This document shows, in pieces, positions 46,094-54,299 of a stretch of DNA of 64,000 bases. The notes below the pieces were generated by a model. The model saw nothing but the letters and a program-made list of their open reading frames with translations. It did no database searches and was not told the origin of the DNA. This DNA is from SHVO01 sp050246995. GTDB taxonomy: Bacteria; Pseudomonadota; Alphaproteobacteria; Rhodospirillales; Rhodospirillaceae. The stretch is taken from positions 1 through 64,000 of the forward strand of contig JBFWVA010000016.1 in NCBI GenBank assembly GCA_050246995.1. Direction: 5' to 3'. The position numbers and the translations under genes were made by a program. Numbering within the stretch: the stretch's first letter is position 1; every line of letters begins with the position of its first letter.

Positions 46094-47698
46094 ATGAACT
46101 CACAACGGATCGTTATCGCGCTCGGGACGGCGTTCGCGCTGAGCCTTTCCGCCTGTAATAAAGAAGAACCGGCCAAGCCCTACGCGGTCGAAGAAGTCAC
46201 CCTCGCACAGGTGTCGGCGGACCTCGCCGCGGGTAAGACGACCTCAGTCGCTGTGACCCAAGCCTACATCGAGCGCATCAAGATGTACGATGCGCCGTTG
46301 AAGGGCGTGATCCGCATCGCCGAGGACGCGTTGCAACAGGCCGCCGCCGCCGATGCGCGCCGGAAAGATGGAAAATCCTTGGGCCCGCTGGACGGCGTGC
46401 CGATCCTGTTCAAGGACAATATCGACGCCGTCGGCATGCCCACGACCGCGGGCTCCTATGCGCTGATCGACAACATGCCGAAGCAGGATTCCGAAGTGAT
46501 CCGCCGGATGCGCGGCGCCGGCGCGGTGATCCTCGGCAAGACCAATACATCACAGTTCGCCGGTTTCCGCACGCGGATGGCCTTCAACGGCTCGACCGTC
46601 GGCGGCGGGCCGCGCAATCCATACGATCCGGCGAAGTCGGCGTGCGGATCGAGTAATGGATCTGGTGTTTCCGGCGCGGCGAGTTTCGCCGCAGCGACCG
46701 TCGGTACGGAGACGTCGGGCTCGGTCGTGTGCCCTTCCTCGATGACCGGCTTGGTCGGAATCAAACCGTCTATCGCGATGGTTTCGCGCAGAGGTGTCGT
46801 GCCCATCAGCCTCACGCAGGATACCGCGGGGCCGATGACCCATACCGTTCAAGACCTCGCCATGATGATGAACGTCATGGCCGGTTCCGACGCGGGTGAT
46901 CCGTGGAGCAAGGATGCCGATACGCACAAGACCGACTTCGTGGCTGCGCTCGATGCCAATGCGTTGCGCGGCAAGAAGCTCGTCATCGTGCGCGGCCTTG
47001 CCGGTTACGACGCGAAGACCGAGGTGCCGTTCAATGAAGCCGTGGCGACCCTGACCGCGCAAGGGGCCGAAATCGTCGAAGCGCCGAAGGAGATGTTCGA
47101 GGACCTGCTCCCGGAAATGCGCATCATTCTTCTTTACGACTTCAAGGAAGATTTGAACGCTTATCTCGCCACCACGCCGGACACGGTGAAGACCAAAACG
47201 CTGGCGGATCTTATTACGTTCAGCAAGGCCGATCCGCGCGAGAGCATGCACGGCGTGAACATCTTTGAAGACGCCGAAGCCACCCAGGGCGGACGCCAAA
47301 ACCCCGAGTACATGAAGGTGCTTGAATACGCCAAGCGCCGCGCCGGTCCTGAAGGCATCGACAAGGCTTTGTCCGACGCCGGCGCCGTGGCGATCGTGAC
47401 ACTGACCGGTCCGCCCGCCTTCCCGATCGTGCCGGACGGTACCGATACCGGTTACGTGGTCGACGATGCGCCCAAGGGCGCGCGCCCTGTAAACCTTACC
47501 AACCACGCCGCCATCGCGGGTTATCCGCACATCACTGTGCCGATGGGCCTCGTCGACGGCATGCCGGTCGGCCTCTCGTTCGTGGGGCCGATGTGGTCGG
47601 ACTCCCTGATGATTACGCTTGGATATGCCTATGAGCAGGCGTCGCACAAACGTGTGCCGCCGACCGCCTACAAACAAGCCGCAGCCGCAAAACAGTAG
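46094..47698 (+). CDS. Lipoprotein amidase, Pam-like, copy 9
   Basis: A 534-residue enzyme with lipobox LSAC (C21, asparagine at +2). Triad K107, S186 and S210; the loop GTETSGSVVCP is the closest of all copies to the ETxGSIVCP form that I recall for Stenotrophomonas peptide amidase. Before the cis-serine it has SACGSSNGSG. Lys subgroup (GIKPSIAMVSRRGVVPIS). GAGGGG at 46085-46090 is only three bases from ATG 46094, closer than usual. Copy 10 begins 12 bases after its stop. Confidence 0.86.
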   Translation: MNSQRIVIALGTAFALSLSACNKEEPAKPYAVEEVTLAQVSADLAAGKTTSVAVTQAYIERIKMYDAPLKGVIRIAEDALQQAAAADARRKDGKSLGPLDGVPILFKDNIDAVGMPTTAGSYALIDNMPKQDSEVIRRMRGAGAVILGKTNTSQFAGFRTRMAFNGSTVGGGPRNPYDPAKSACGSSNGSGVSGAASFAAATVGTETSGSVVCPSSMTGLVGIKPSIAMVSRRGVVPISLTQDTAGPMTHTVQDLAMMMNVMAGSDAGDPWSKDADTHKTDFVAALDANALRGKKLVIVRGLAGYDAKTEVPFNEAVATLTAQGAEIVEAPKEMFEDLLPEMRIILLYDFKEDLNAYLATTPDTVKTKTLADLITFSKADPRESMHGVNIFEDAEATQGGRQNPEYMKVLEYAKRRAGPEGIDKALSDAGAVAIVTLTGPPAFPIVPDGTDTGYVVDDAPKGARPVNLTNHAAIAGYPHITVPMGLVDGMPVGLSFVGPMWSDSLMITLGYAYEQASHKRVPPTAYKQAAAAKQ

Positions 47699-47710
47699 AA
47701 AGAGGACGTC

Positions 47711-49300
47711 ATGAACCGCCCACTCACCGCTATTGCGCTCGTTCTTTCGATCACGCTTGCCTCGTGCAGCAAGGAAGAACCACCAAAACCTTACGCCGTC
47801 GAAGAAGTATCGCTGAGCCAGGTTGCCGATGATCTTGCCGCGGGCAAAACGACCTCGGTTGCCGTCACGCAGGCCTATATCGACCGCATCAAGATGTACG
47901 ACGGTCCGCTGCACGGCGTGATCGCGATTGCCCCTGACGCTCTAAAGCAAGCCGCCGATTCCGATGCGCGCCGAAAGGCGGGCAAGGTGGGCGCGCTGGA
48001 AGGCATCCCTATCCTGCTGAAGGATAATCTGGACGCGGTCGGCATGCCGACAACAGCCGGCTCGTGGGCGCTCGAGAAAAACATGCCGGCGAAGGATTCC
48101 GTGGTCACGCACCGTCTCCGTGAAGCGGGCGCCATCATCCTCGGCAAGGCCAACACCTCGCAGTTCGCGGGTTTCCGTACCGCCACCGGCCTCAACGGTT
48201 CGACCGTCGGCGGCGGCACGCATAACCCCTACGACATCACCCGCACCGCGGCTGGCTCTTCCAACGGACCCGGCATCGTCGCCGCCGCCAGTTTCTCGGC
48301 CGGCGCCATCGGCACCGAGACCTCGGGCTCGATCGTCGGTCCGTCGAACGTGAATGGCGTGGTCGGAATCAAGTCCACCATCGCGCTGGTACCGCGTACC
48401 GGCATCGTTCCGATCAGCCTCACGCAGGATATGGCCGGCCCCATGACGCGTACCGTTAAGGACGCCGCCATGATCCTCACGGTTATCGCCGGCAGCGATG
48501 CCAGCGATCCGTGGTCGATGGATGCCGACGCTCACAAGACCGACTACGTGAAGGCCCTTTCCACGGATGCCCTGAAAGGCAAGCGCCTCGGTGTTGTTCG
48601 CATCGGCCGCGCCTTCAATGAGAAGACCACCCCGGTGTTCGACGAAGCGCTCGCCACCATGGCGGCGCAGGGCGCCGAGATCGTCGAAATCGCCGAACCT
48701 GGCCTCGTCAACGTCGGCGGCCAGATGGGTCCGATCCTGCTCGCCGACTTCAAGGAAGACCTTAACAACTACCTCGCCACCACCAACCCGGAGCTGGTGA
48801 AAACCCGCACTCTCGCGGACGTCATCGCGTTCAACCAAACCGATCCGCGTGAAAGCATGCATCAGCAGGAAGCCTTCACGGATGCCGAAGCCACGGTCGG
48901 CGGACGCTCCAACCCCGAGTATCAAAAGATCCTCGCGGAAGGTAAGCGCCTGGCGGGCACCGACGGCCTCGACCGTGTTCTGCGGGACAATAACGTCGTG
49001 GCCATCGTCAGCCTCACGGGCGGCCCGGCCGGCTTGATCACGCCGGACGGCAGCGGCAAAGGCCCGCCGGGTTGGGCGAACCCGGAAGGTCCGGCTTCCC
49101 TGACCGCGCTCGCGGCTCTTGCCGGCTATCCGCATCTCTCGGTTCCAGCCGGCCAGGTTGACGGCCTTCCGGTCGGGGTTTCGTTCGTCGGCACTGCATG
49201 GACCGAAGAGTTGCTGATGAGCATGGGCTACGCCTATGAGCAGGCCTCGAAGAAGCGCGTACCGCCGAAGCTGAGCCCGGCCCCGGCCCAGAGCAACTAA
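47711..49300 (+). CDS. Lipoprotein amidase, Pam-like, copy 10
   Basis: A 529-residue enzyme with lipobox LASC (C19, serine at +2). Triad K104, S183 and S207, one residue shorter than most copies before the lysine. The loops GSSNGPG and GTETSGSIVG, and GIKSTIALVPRTGIVPIS, pair it with copy 8. The PAGQVDGLPVGVSFVGTAW segment replaces the usual 'PMGxxxGLPVGLSF'. AGAGGA at 47701-47706 precedes ATG 47711. It is followed nine bases later by the Tat-exported amidase, so copies 9, 10 and 11 and the nuclease-like gene form one unit. Confidence 0.86.
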   Translation: MNRPLTAIALVLSITLASCSKEEPPKPYAVEEVSLSQVADDLAAGKTTSVAVTQAYIDRIKMYDGPLHGVIAIAPDALKQAADSDARRKAGKVGALEGIPILLKDNLDAVGMPTTAGSWALEKNMPAKDSVVTHRLREAGAIILGKANTSQFAGFRTATGLNGSTVGGGTHNPYDITRTAAGSSNGPGIVAAASFSAGAIGTETSGSIVGPSNVNGVVGIKSTIALVPRTGIVPISLTQDMAGPMTRTVKDAAMILTVIAGSDASDPWSMDADAHKTDYVKALSTDALKGKRLGVVRIGRAFNEKTTPVFDEALATMAAQGAEIVEIAEPGLVNVGGQMGPILLADFKEDLNNYLATTNPELVKTRTLADVIAFNQTDPRESMHQQEAFTDAEATVGGRSNPEYQKILAEGKRLAGTDGLDRVLRDNNVVAIVSLTGGPAGLITPDGSGKGPPGWANPEGPASLTALAALAGYPHLSVPAGQVDGLPVGVSFVGTAWTEELLMSMGYAYEQASKKRVPPKLSPAPAQSN

Positions 49301-49309
49301 GGAGGTTCC

Positions 49310-50920
49310 ATGACCGACACCACCCGACGCGATGTGCTGAAAGCCGCCGCCTGGGCGGCGCCGGTCGCGGCCACGATCTCGAAGATCTCATCGGCGCAGG
49401 CGCAAGCCGCGCCGATGACCGAGCTCACCTCGGTTGAAGCGGTCGACCGCATCAAGAAAGGCGAGATGAAGGCCGAGGATTACCTCAATGCGCTTCTGAA
49501 GCACTACGAGGCGCACAAGAACCTCAACGCCATTTGGCATATCGATCCCGCGCGCATCCAACAGGAGGCGCGTGCGGTCGACCAAGCGAGGGCGAAGGGC
49601 GGCAAGCTCGGCGTGCTCGCCGGCTTACCGTTCCTCGTCAAAGACCAGATCGACGTGGCGGGCTACCCAACGACGGTCGGCTCCGTAGTCCTCAAGAACT
49701 ACGTGGCCAAGAAGAACGCCGTGGTGGTCGATGCCATGGTGAAGGAAGGGGGGATCATGATGGCGAAGTCCGCCATGTCCGACCTCCTGACCGGCGGCAA
49801 CGGCCGCTATTACCCGATGCCGCGCAACCCGTATGACTTGAACCGTATGACGGGCTCATCGAGCACCGGTAACGGCGCGGCCATCGGCGGGCGTATCGCG
49901 CCGGCTGGGATCGGAGAGGACTCCGCTGGTTCGGTGCGCTATCCGGCCGCTTTCTGCGGCATCGCGGGGCTGCGTCCATCGACCTATGCGTTCGACAACT
50001 TCTTCAACCACACCGACCGCAAGCGTTACTCCGGCCTTGGCATGGTACCGCCGACCACGTGGATGGACACCATGGGCCCCATGGGCCGCACGGTGGCCGA
50101 CGTGGCGCTGCTCGATACCGCCATCACCGGGGAGAAGACGGCGAAGATGAGCCTCAACAAGGCGCGCATCGGTATCCCGCGCGCCGACTACTGGGATAAG
50201 CGCCCGCATGATCCGGTGGTGCGTAAGGTCATTGAAGACGGCTTCGCGAAGATGAAGGAGGTCGGCGCGATCCTGGTCGAAGTCGATCTCAACGCGTTGA
50301 TCGAGCTTTCAGAAAAAGACCGCTTAGGTCCTACCGTCACGCGCGTGGCCAAGCCGATGTCCGAGTGGCTCGCGGAGAACCTGCCGAGCGTGACCATGAA
50401 GGAGGTGGACGACATGCGCCGCCTTCACGGCTTTATCCCGGAGCCGCGCAACTACTGGCGTCCGAACGGCGCCCGCCTGCCGCAACCGGAACCCAAGGGA
50501 GACGAAGAAATGGCGATGATGAAGGCGGCCTGGGCCACCTACTCCGGCGCCTTCAAGGACAACGGGATCGTTGCCCTGGCGATGCCGACTATCAACATCC
50601 TGCCGCCGCTCATCAAACACGACGTCAACACCCGCGAGACCCGGATCCTGGTGAATGGTAACTGGGTCGAGGAGTGGGACCTCATCCTCACCAACATCTG
50701 GTGGGGTTCACGCTTCGGGGCGCCCGCCTTGAGCTTGCCGGTGGCATTGGCCTCGAACATGACGCCGAACCCGTCGGGCGCGCTCCCGATGGATATGCCG
50801 GTCGGCATGCAGCTCCAGGGTATGCCGGGCAGCGACGCCCAGATCCTAGGCCTTGGGATCGAAGTGGAGAAGACCTTCGGCCGCCTGCCAGCGCCTACCT
50901 ATAAGCATGTTCCGGTTTAG
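49310..50920 (+). CDS. Tat-exported amidase-signature enzyme (copy 11, distant)
   Basis: A 536-residue amidase with a Tat-type leader (TTRRDVLKAAAW, Arg-Arg at 6-7) instead of a lipobox, so it is probably periplasmic and soluble. Triad K111 (LVKDQ), S184 (GSSSTGNG) and S208 (GEDSAGSVR); it alone keeps the classical arginine after the nucleophile. Sequence outside the motifs differs strongly from the ten lipoprotein enzymes, so it is an independent family branch rather than another duplicate. AAGGAGG at 49299-49305 is a near-perfect ribosome site. Its end overlaps the next gene by 14 bases. Substrate unknown. Confidence 0.85.
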   Translation: MTDTTRRDVLKAAAWAAPVAATISKISSAQAQAAPMTELTSVEAVDRIKKGEMKAEDYLNALLKHYEAHKNLNAIWHIDPARIQQEARAVDQARAKGGKLGVLAGLPFLVKDQIDVAGYPTTVGSVVLKNYVAKKNAVVVDAMVKEGGIMMAKSAMSDLLTGGNGRYYPMPRNPYDLNRMTGSSSTGNGAAIGGRIAPAGIGEDSAGSVRYPAAFCGIAGLRPSTYAFDNFFNHTDRKRYSGLGMVPPTTWMDTMGPMGRTVADVALLDTAITGEKTAKMSLNKARIGIPRADYWDKRPHDPVVRKVIEDGFAKMKEVGAILVEVDLNALIELSEKDRLGPTVTRVAKPMSEWLAENLPSVTMKEVDDMRRLHGFIPEPRNYWRPNGARLPQPEPKGDEEMAMMKAAWATYSGAFKDNGIVALAMPTINILPPLIKHDVNTRETRILVNGNWVEEWDLILTNIWWGSRFGAPALSLPVALASNMTPNPSGALPMDMPVGMQLQGMPGSDAQILGLGIEVEKTFGRLPAPTYKHVPV

Positions 50921-51728
50921 GGCCGCCCTCGCAGCCTTGTTGATTCTCACGGTCACCACGGCGCCCCAGCTTGCAAGAGCTTGGGGCACCGTTGGCCATG
51001 GGCTGATTTGCGAGCAGGCGTGGGATGAATTGCAGACGGCGGCCGAGCGCGGCGTGCGCGCGGCCCTGCGCGTCAATTCAAAGGAAGAATTTGCCGCGCG
51101 CTGCCAGCACGCAGAGATTGGACCGGCCGATCTTATGAGCCTTCCGGCCGGCGCCCGGGACGTGAACTACGAGCGCGATTGCCCTGATTCGCGCAGTTGC
51201 CCCGCGCGTGAAATCGAACGCGCTTTCGCCGACATCAGCGCCCAGCGCGGGGATGTCGGCGAAGCCATCCTGCGCCTCGCTCACTTCACGGGGGAGGTCC
51301 ACCAACCGCTTTCCGTAGGCTACGCGGCCGACCGGAACGGCCTCGACACGCCGGCCATTTTCCTGGGCCGGGCCACCAACATGCATGCGATTTGGAACGA
51401 CGAACTCGTGGCCGCTCCGAAGGCCCCTCAGGCCGCCGATACCGGCTTCGATCTGCGGGTCATCACAAATTACCTGGAACGGCCCCAATGGACCCAGTCG
51501 ACCCCGCTGGCCTGGGCCACGGAAAGCTATTGGATCATGCGTACGCCGGCGACCGGTTACCTTGGAAATCCTGGGAATTTGGTCTTCGATGAGGTCTACG
51601 TGGCCCAGAATAAGCTGACCGCCATGGAGCAGATCGAGAAGGCCGGTATCCGGCTCTCGCACCTGCTGAACCGTGCTTTTGGCGACCCTGGCGCGAGTCT
51701 GCCCATATCCTCCCTTCCGCTTCATTAG
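50907..51728 (+). CDS. S1/P1 nuclease-like secreted protein with degenerate metal ligands
   Basis: A 273-residue exported protein of the S1/P1 nuclease (phospholipase C-like) fold. The signal peptide ends at A25, leaving the family-typical mature N-terminus W26-G-x-x-G-H31. The central LAHFTGEVHQPL and NMHAIW segments align with LxHxxGDxHQPLH and NxHxxWD. Several zinc ligands differ: Asp to Glu in GE, His to Ser after QPL, Asp to Asn after W, and the WAD and WHY blocks are missing or altered. It may have changed metal binding or lost nuclease activity. ATG 50907 overlaps the amidase stop, so translation is coupled. Confidence 0.7.
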   Translation: MFRFRAALAALLILTVTTAPQLARAWGTVGHGLICEQAWDELQTAAERGVRAALRVNSKEEFAARCQHAEIGPADLMSLPAGARDVNYERDCPDSRSCPAREIERAFADISAQRGDVGEAILRLAHFTGEVHQPLSVGYAADRNGLDTPAIFLGRATNMHAIWNDELVAAPKAPQAADTGFDLRVITNYLERPQWTQSTPLAWATESYWIMRTPATGYLGNPGNLVFDEVYVAQNKLTAMEQIEKAGIRLSHLLNRAFGDPGASLPISSLPLH

Positions 51729-51818
51729 GCCGATTTGGCCCTTAAGGCCTCTGGCGCTCCTGCGCCCTCCCACATATAAACGACGCCCGCACCGCAACAA
51801 TCAGGAGCCCTTCGCTGC

Positions 51819-52274
51819 ATGTCGAGGAACGACCCTTCCTTTCTTGAACGCCAAAAAGCTTCGCAGGCCGCGAGACTCGCGCTGTTAGCTAAAGCCAAGG
51901 AAAAGTCGGTGAACTCGGCCGAGTTCGCCGAGCGCCAAAAGGAACGCATCGCGGTGGCCGAAGCGCGCGAAGAGCGCCGCGCGAAGCGTGACCAGGAAAA
52001 GGCCGCGCAGGCCGCCGAACTCGCCGCGAAGAAGGCCGAGATCGAAGCTGAGAAGAAGCGCCAGGCCGAAGCCGAGCAGCTAGCCAAGGAAGCGGAAGAA
52101 CGCGAAAAGATCGAAGCCGCTCTGGCCCTGAAGGCCCAGCAGAAGGCAAACCGCGACGCCAAGTATGCCGCCCGTCAGGCCCGCCGCGACGAACGCCGCA
52201 AAGGCTTGCCCGCGAAAAGCGACGACGCCGAAAACGACGAGAAAGAAAAAAAGAAGAAGAAAAAGAAGAAGTAG
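51819..52274 (+). CDS. DUF6481-like Lys/Glu/Ala-rich coiled-coil protein
   Basis: A 151-residue highly charged, helical cytoplasmic protein. The N-terminal part (FLERQKASQAARLALLAKAK, then FAERQKERIAVAEAREERRAKR) looks like the alphaproteobacterial DUF6481 family of unknown function. The middle is a predicted long coiled coil of Ala/Glu/Lys repeats. The C-terminus is an acidic stretch followed by a run of nine lysines, encoded by a purine-only tract at about 52243-52274. The poly-Lys tail suggests nucleic acid binding, but that is inference. A terminator-like hairpin lies about 60 bases downstream. Confidence 0.6.
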   Translation: MSRNDPSFLERQKASQAARLALLAKAKEKSVNSAEFAERQKERIAVAEAREERRAKRDQEKAAQAAELAAKKAEIEAEKKRQAEAEQLAKEAEEREKIEAALALKAQQKANRDAKYAARQARRDERRKGLPAKSDDAENDEKEKKKKKKKK

Positions 52275-52304
52275 GACGCCGGGGCGGGGTGTTCACACTT
52301 TAGT

Positions 52305-52403
52305 GCGACACTTGCGACACGCGACACTTTCTAGATAACGCCGTGGGGCCAATGCCTTGCGGCGTTTTTCGTTTAAGCGACACCCTGCGACACTTTGCGA
52401 CAC
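52305..52403. repeat. Cluster of six GCGACAC repeats
   Basis: Exact GCGACAC heptamers lie at 52305, 52314, 52321, 52377, 52387 and 52397, in two groups of three. Spacing within groups is 7-10 bases. The two groups flank the hairpin at 52337-52369. Origin and role are not known. Confidence 0.7.
52337..52369 (+). terminator. Probable terminator after the DUF6481-like gene
   Basis: An AACGCCG / CGGCGTT stem (52337-52343 with 52360-52366) with a 16-base loop that can pair further inside is followed by TTT. It lies between two groups of GCGACAC repeats. Confidence 0.5.
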
Positions 52404-52688
52404 TTTCAACTTAAGTCACATCGGCGGGCGCCGCGGTCCGGCGGCGTAAGGCCGTCCTATTCACGATGTCAAAGATCCGCCCTCGCTAAAGCCACGGCGC
52501 GACGGCGGCGCGCGGAGGCTATCTGCGCGCGTGTGAATGGTGCGCCCGACAGCGATTTTTCGTCGAGCGATATTTGCCGGGTCCGCAGATTTAATGATTC
52601 AAAAAATTGGGAATGTGCATTCCGCGATTCGCGGGGGAATGCGATTGCAATACGGCAAAACATCTCCGATCATTTTCCCGCGCTTTGA

Positions 52689-53486
52689 TCATCGGCCGGA
52701 ATAGGCGCCGGGGCGCTTTTCCTTCATCGCGCTCAGGGCCTCGTCGTGGTCGCGGGTTTCGTGGATGACGGCTTGCATCGAGGCCGCCATTTCGAGTGTA
52801 GCGGCAAGGCTTATGGATTGGGCGTGACGTAGCAGGCGTTTGGTCATCCGCACCGCGTGAGGCGGGTTGGCGGCAATGAGACGGGCCTTCTTGAGGGCCG
52901 CGTTCATCAGTTCCGACGCGGGCACGACCTCGGTCACGAGGCCGCAAGCCAAGGCTTGATTGGCGTCAATCATCTCGCCAGTCAGGGCAAGTTCCGAGGC
53001 TTTGGCGAATCCAATCACGCGCGGCAGCAGCCATGCGCCGCCGTCGCCGGGAATAAGGCCGACGCGCACGAAGCTTTCGGCGAAGCGGGCGCTATCGGCG
53101 GCGATGCGGATGTCACACATACAGGCAAGATCGCAACCGGCGCCGATGGCCGGGCCATTCACCGCGGCGATCACCGGCACTTCCAGCGCATCGAAGACCA
53201 GCGGTAAGCGCTGGATGCCATTGCGGTAGTTGCGCCGTGTCTCAGCCGGCAATTCGTCGCGCAGGCCCTTGCCGACGACCATCTGGTCGAGGTCGCCGCC
53301 GGACGAGAAGCCGCTGCCTTCGCCAGTGACGATGACGGCGCGTACGCTGAGGTCGCGGTCGGCCGCCATGAGCGCGGCTTCCAGCGCGTCGATCAGCGCG
53401 GAATCGGTGATCGGATTGCGTTTTGCCGGCAGATTCAGGGTCAGCACGAGAATTTGGTCGACGCGTTGCGACTTAAGGACGGTCAT
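52689..53486 (-). CDS. Enoyl-CoA hydratase/isomerase family protein
   Basis: A 265-residue crotonase-fold enzyme. The acyl-CoA/oxyanion segments are GFSSGGDLDQM and the NGPAIGAGCDLACMCD stretch, followed by FAESFVRVGLIPGDGGAWLLPR. It acts on enoyl-CoA thioesters, probably in fatty or branched acid oxidation. The positions where crotonase carries its catalytic glutamates are not clearly glutamate here, so it may be an isomerase or other subgroup. It overlaps the end of mobA by 14 bases on the same strand. Confidence 0.8.
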   Translation of the reverse strand: MTVLKSQRVDQILVLTLNLPAKRNPITDSALIDALEAALMAADRDLSVRAVIVTGEGSGFSSGGDLDQMVVGKGLRDELPAETRRNYRNGIQRLPLVFDALEVPVIAAVNGPAIGAGCDLACMCDIRIAADSARFAESFVRVGLIPGDGGAWLLPRVIGFAKASELALTGEMIDANQALACGLVTEVVPASELMNAALKKARLIAANPPHAVRMTKRLLRHAQSISLAATLEMAASMQAVIHETRDHDEALSAMKEKRPGAYSGR

Positions 53487-54054
53487 TGAGCCGGCTCCAC
53501 TCTTCTGGGGTGTTGGCGTTGATCAATTGCGCGTGCTCGCCATCGTCGGCGGTGATGTCCTGCCCCTCCAAAAGGGCGAGGACGTGCCATACGGCGACGC
53601 TCTCATGGGCCATCAGGCGCGCTTTCACGCGCTCGAGGATGGTTTGGGTGTGTGCTTCAAGGGTGAGCGCGAGGGGCAGGGGGTGGCCGGCATAAGCAGC
53701 CGCCGGCGCTTGCGCCGCCGCGAGCTTGCGGATGAGCGTGGGCTCCAGCAACGGCATGTCCACGGGCAGGACAACCCAGCGCAGCGGCCCGGCGCAGCGG
53801 CTCGTGTGGTCCGCCAATGCGCAGAGGCTGGCGACCGGTCCAGCGCCCGCGACGGGATCTTTGAGATCTCCCTTGGGACCGCCGCCCACCAGAACCAAAG
53901 CGGCGCCTGCCCTGTCAGCCAGATCCCGCATGTAAGAAAGCAGAGTCACTCCCCTATAGGGTAGGGAGGCCTTGTCGGCCCCCATGCGCGAGGACCGACC
54001 GCCTGCAAGAATCAGGACTCCAAATGTCGGATTGGGGATGACCGAATCGTTCAT
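53473..54054 (-). CDS. mobA: Molybdenum cofactor guanylyltransferase MobA
   Basis: A 193-residue nucleotidyltransferase that attaches GMP to molybdopterin to form the MGD cofactor. The N-terminal LILAGGRSSRMGADKASLPYRG fits the LAGGxSxRMGxDK motif, and VVLPVDMPLLEP fits the D-x-P metal-binding motif. The length is typical. ATG 54054 gives the motif at residue ~13; an upstream ATG 54105 would add a non-homologous tail. The gene is divergent from the RND efflux operon. Confidence 0.88.
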   Translation of the reverse strand: MNDSVIPNPTFGVLILAGGRSSRMGADKASLPYRGVTLLSYMRDLADRAGAALVLVGGGPKGDLKDPVAGAGPVASLCALADHTSRCAGPLRWVVLPVDMPLLEPTLIRKLAAAQAPAAAYAGHPLPLALTLEAHTQTILERVKARLMAHESVAVWHVLALLEGQDITADDGEHAQLINANTPEEWSRLNDRP

Positions 54055-54299
54055 TGAATGGGGTGACCAAAGATGACCGTCCGCATGGATGCGACCCGTT
54101 AACACGCCCGCGCGCGTGCGGACTGGCCATCTGCTTATTCTGCAACGATTTTATGGCATTTTTCGCGAGCTTGTGCCGAATGGTTTATCCTGCGCCCTTA
54201 TACGGTCTTGCCACCCCCCCACATCCTAAATTTGTGCTTGCCGGGTGGGGGCCCGGAGGGTACTTGAAGCGCCGAAAAAGCGAACCAAAAGTGAACATC

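Larger units (their letters stand above)
52275..52688. other. 414-base intergenic region with short repeats
   Basis: No gene was found. It holds six copies of GCGACAC at 52305-52403, a terminator-like hairpin at 52337-52369 and an AT-richer end near 52560-52680. The flanking genes point toward it from both sides. Confidence 0.5.

Noticed and set aside
46550..47914. Long open frame on the minus strand opposite amidase copy 9 (and similar ones opposite other copies)
   Set aside because: It is antisense to a clearly conserved gene, has no family motifs, is rich in Arg/His/Gly typical of shadow frames in GC-rich DNA, and has no ribosome site.
29689..50920. Amidase run as GatA (Glu-tRNA amidotransferase) or allophanate hydrolase genes
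   Set aside because: All copies are exported, gatB/gatC partners are absent, and motifs fit the Pam branch better.
52305..52403. CRISPR array
   Set aside because: Repeats are only seven bases with 0-3-base spacers inside groups and no cas genes are nearby.
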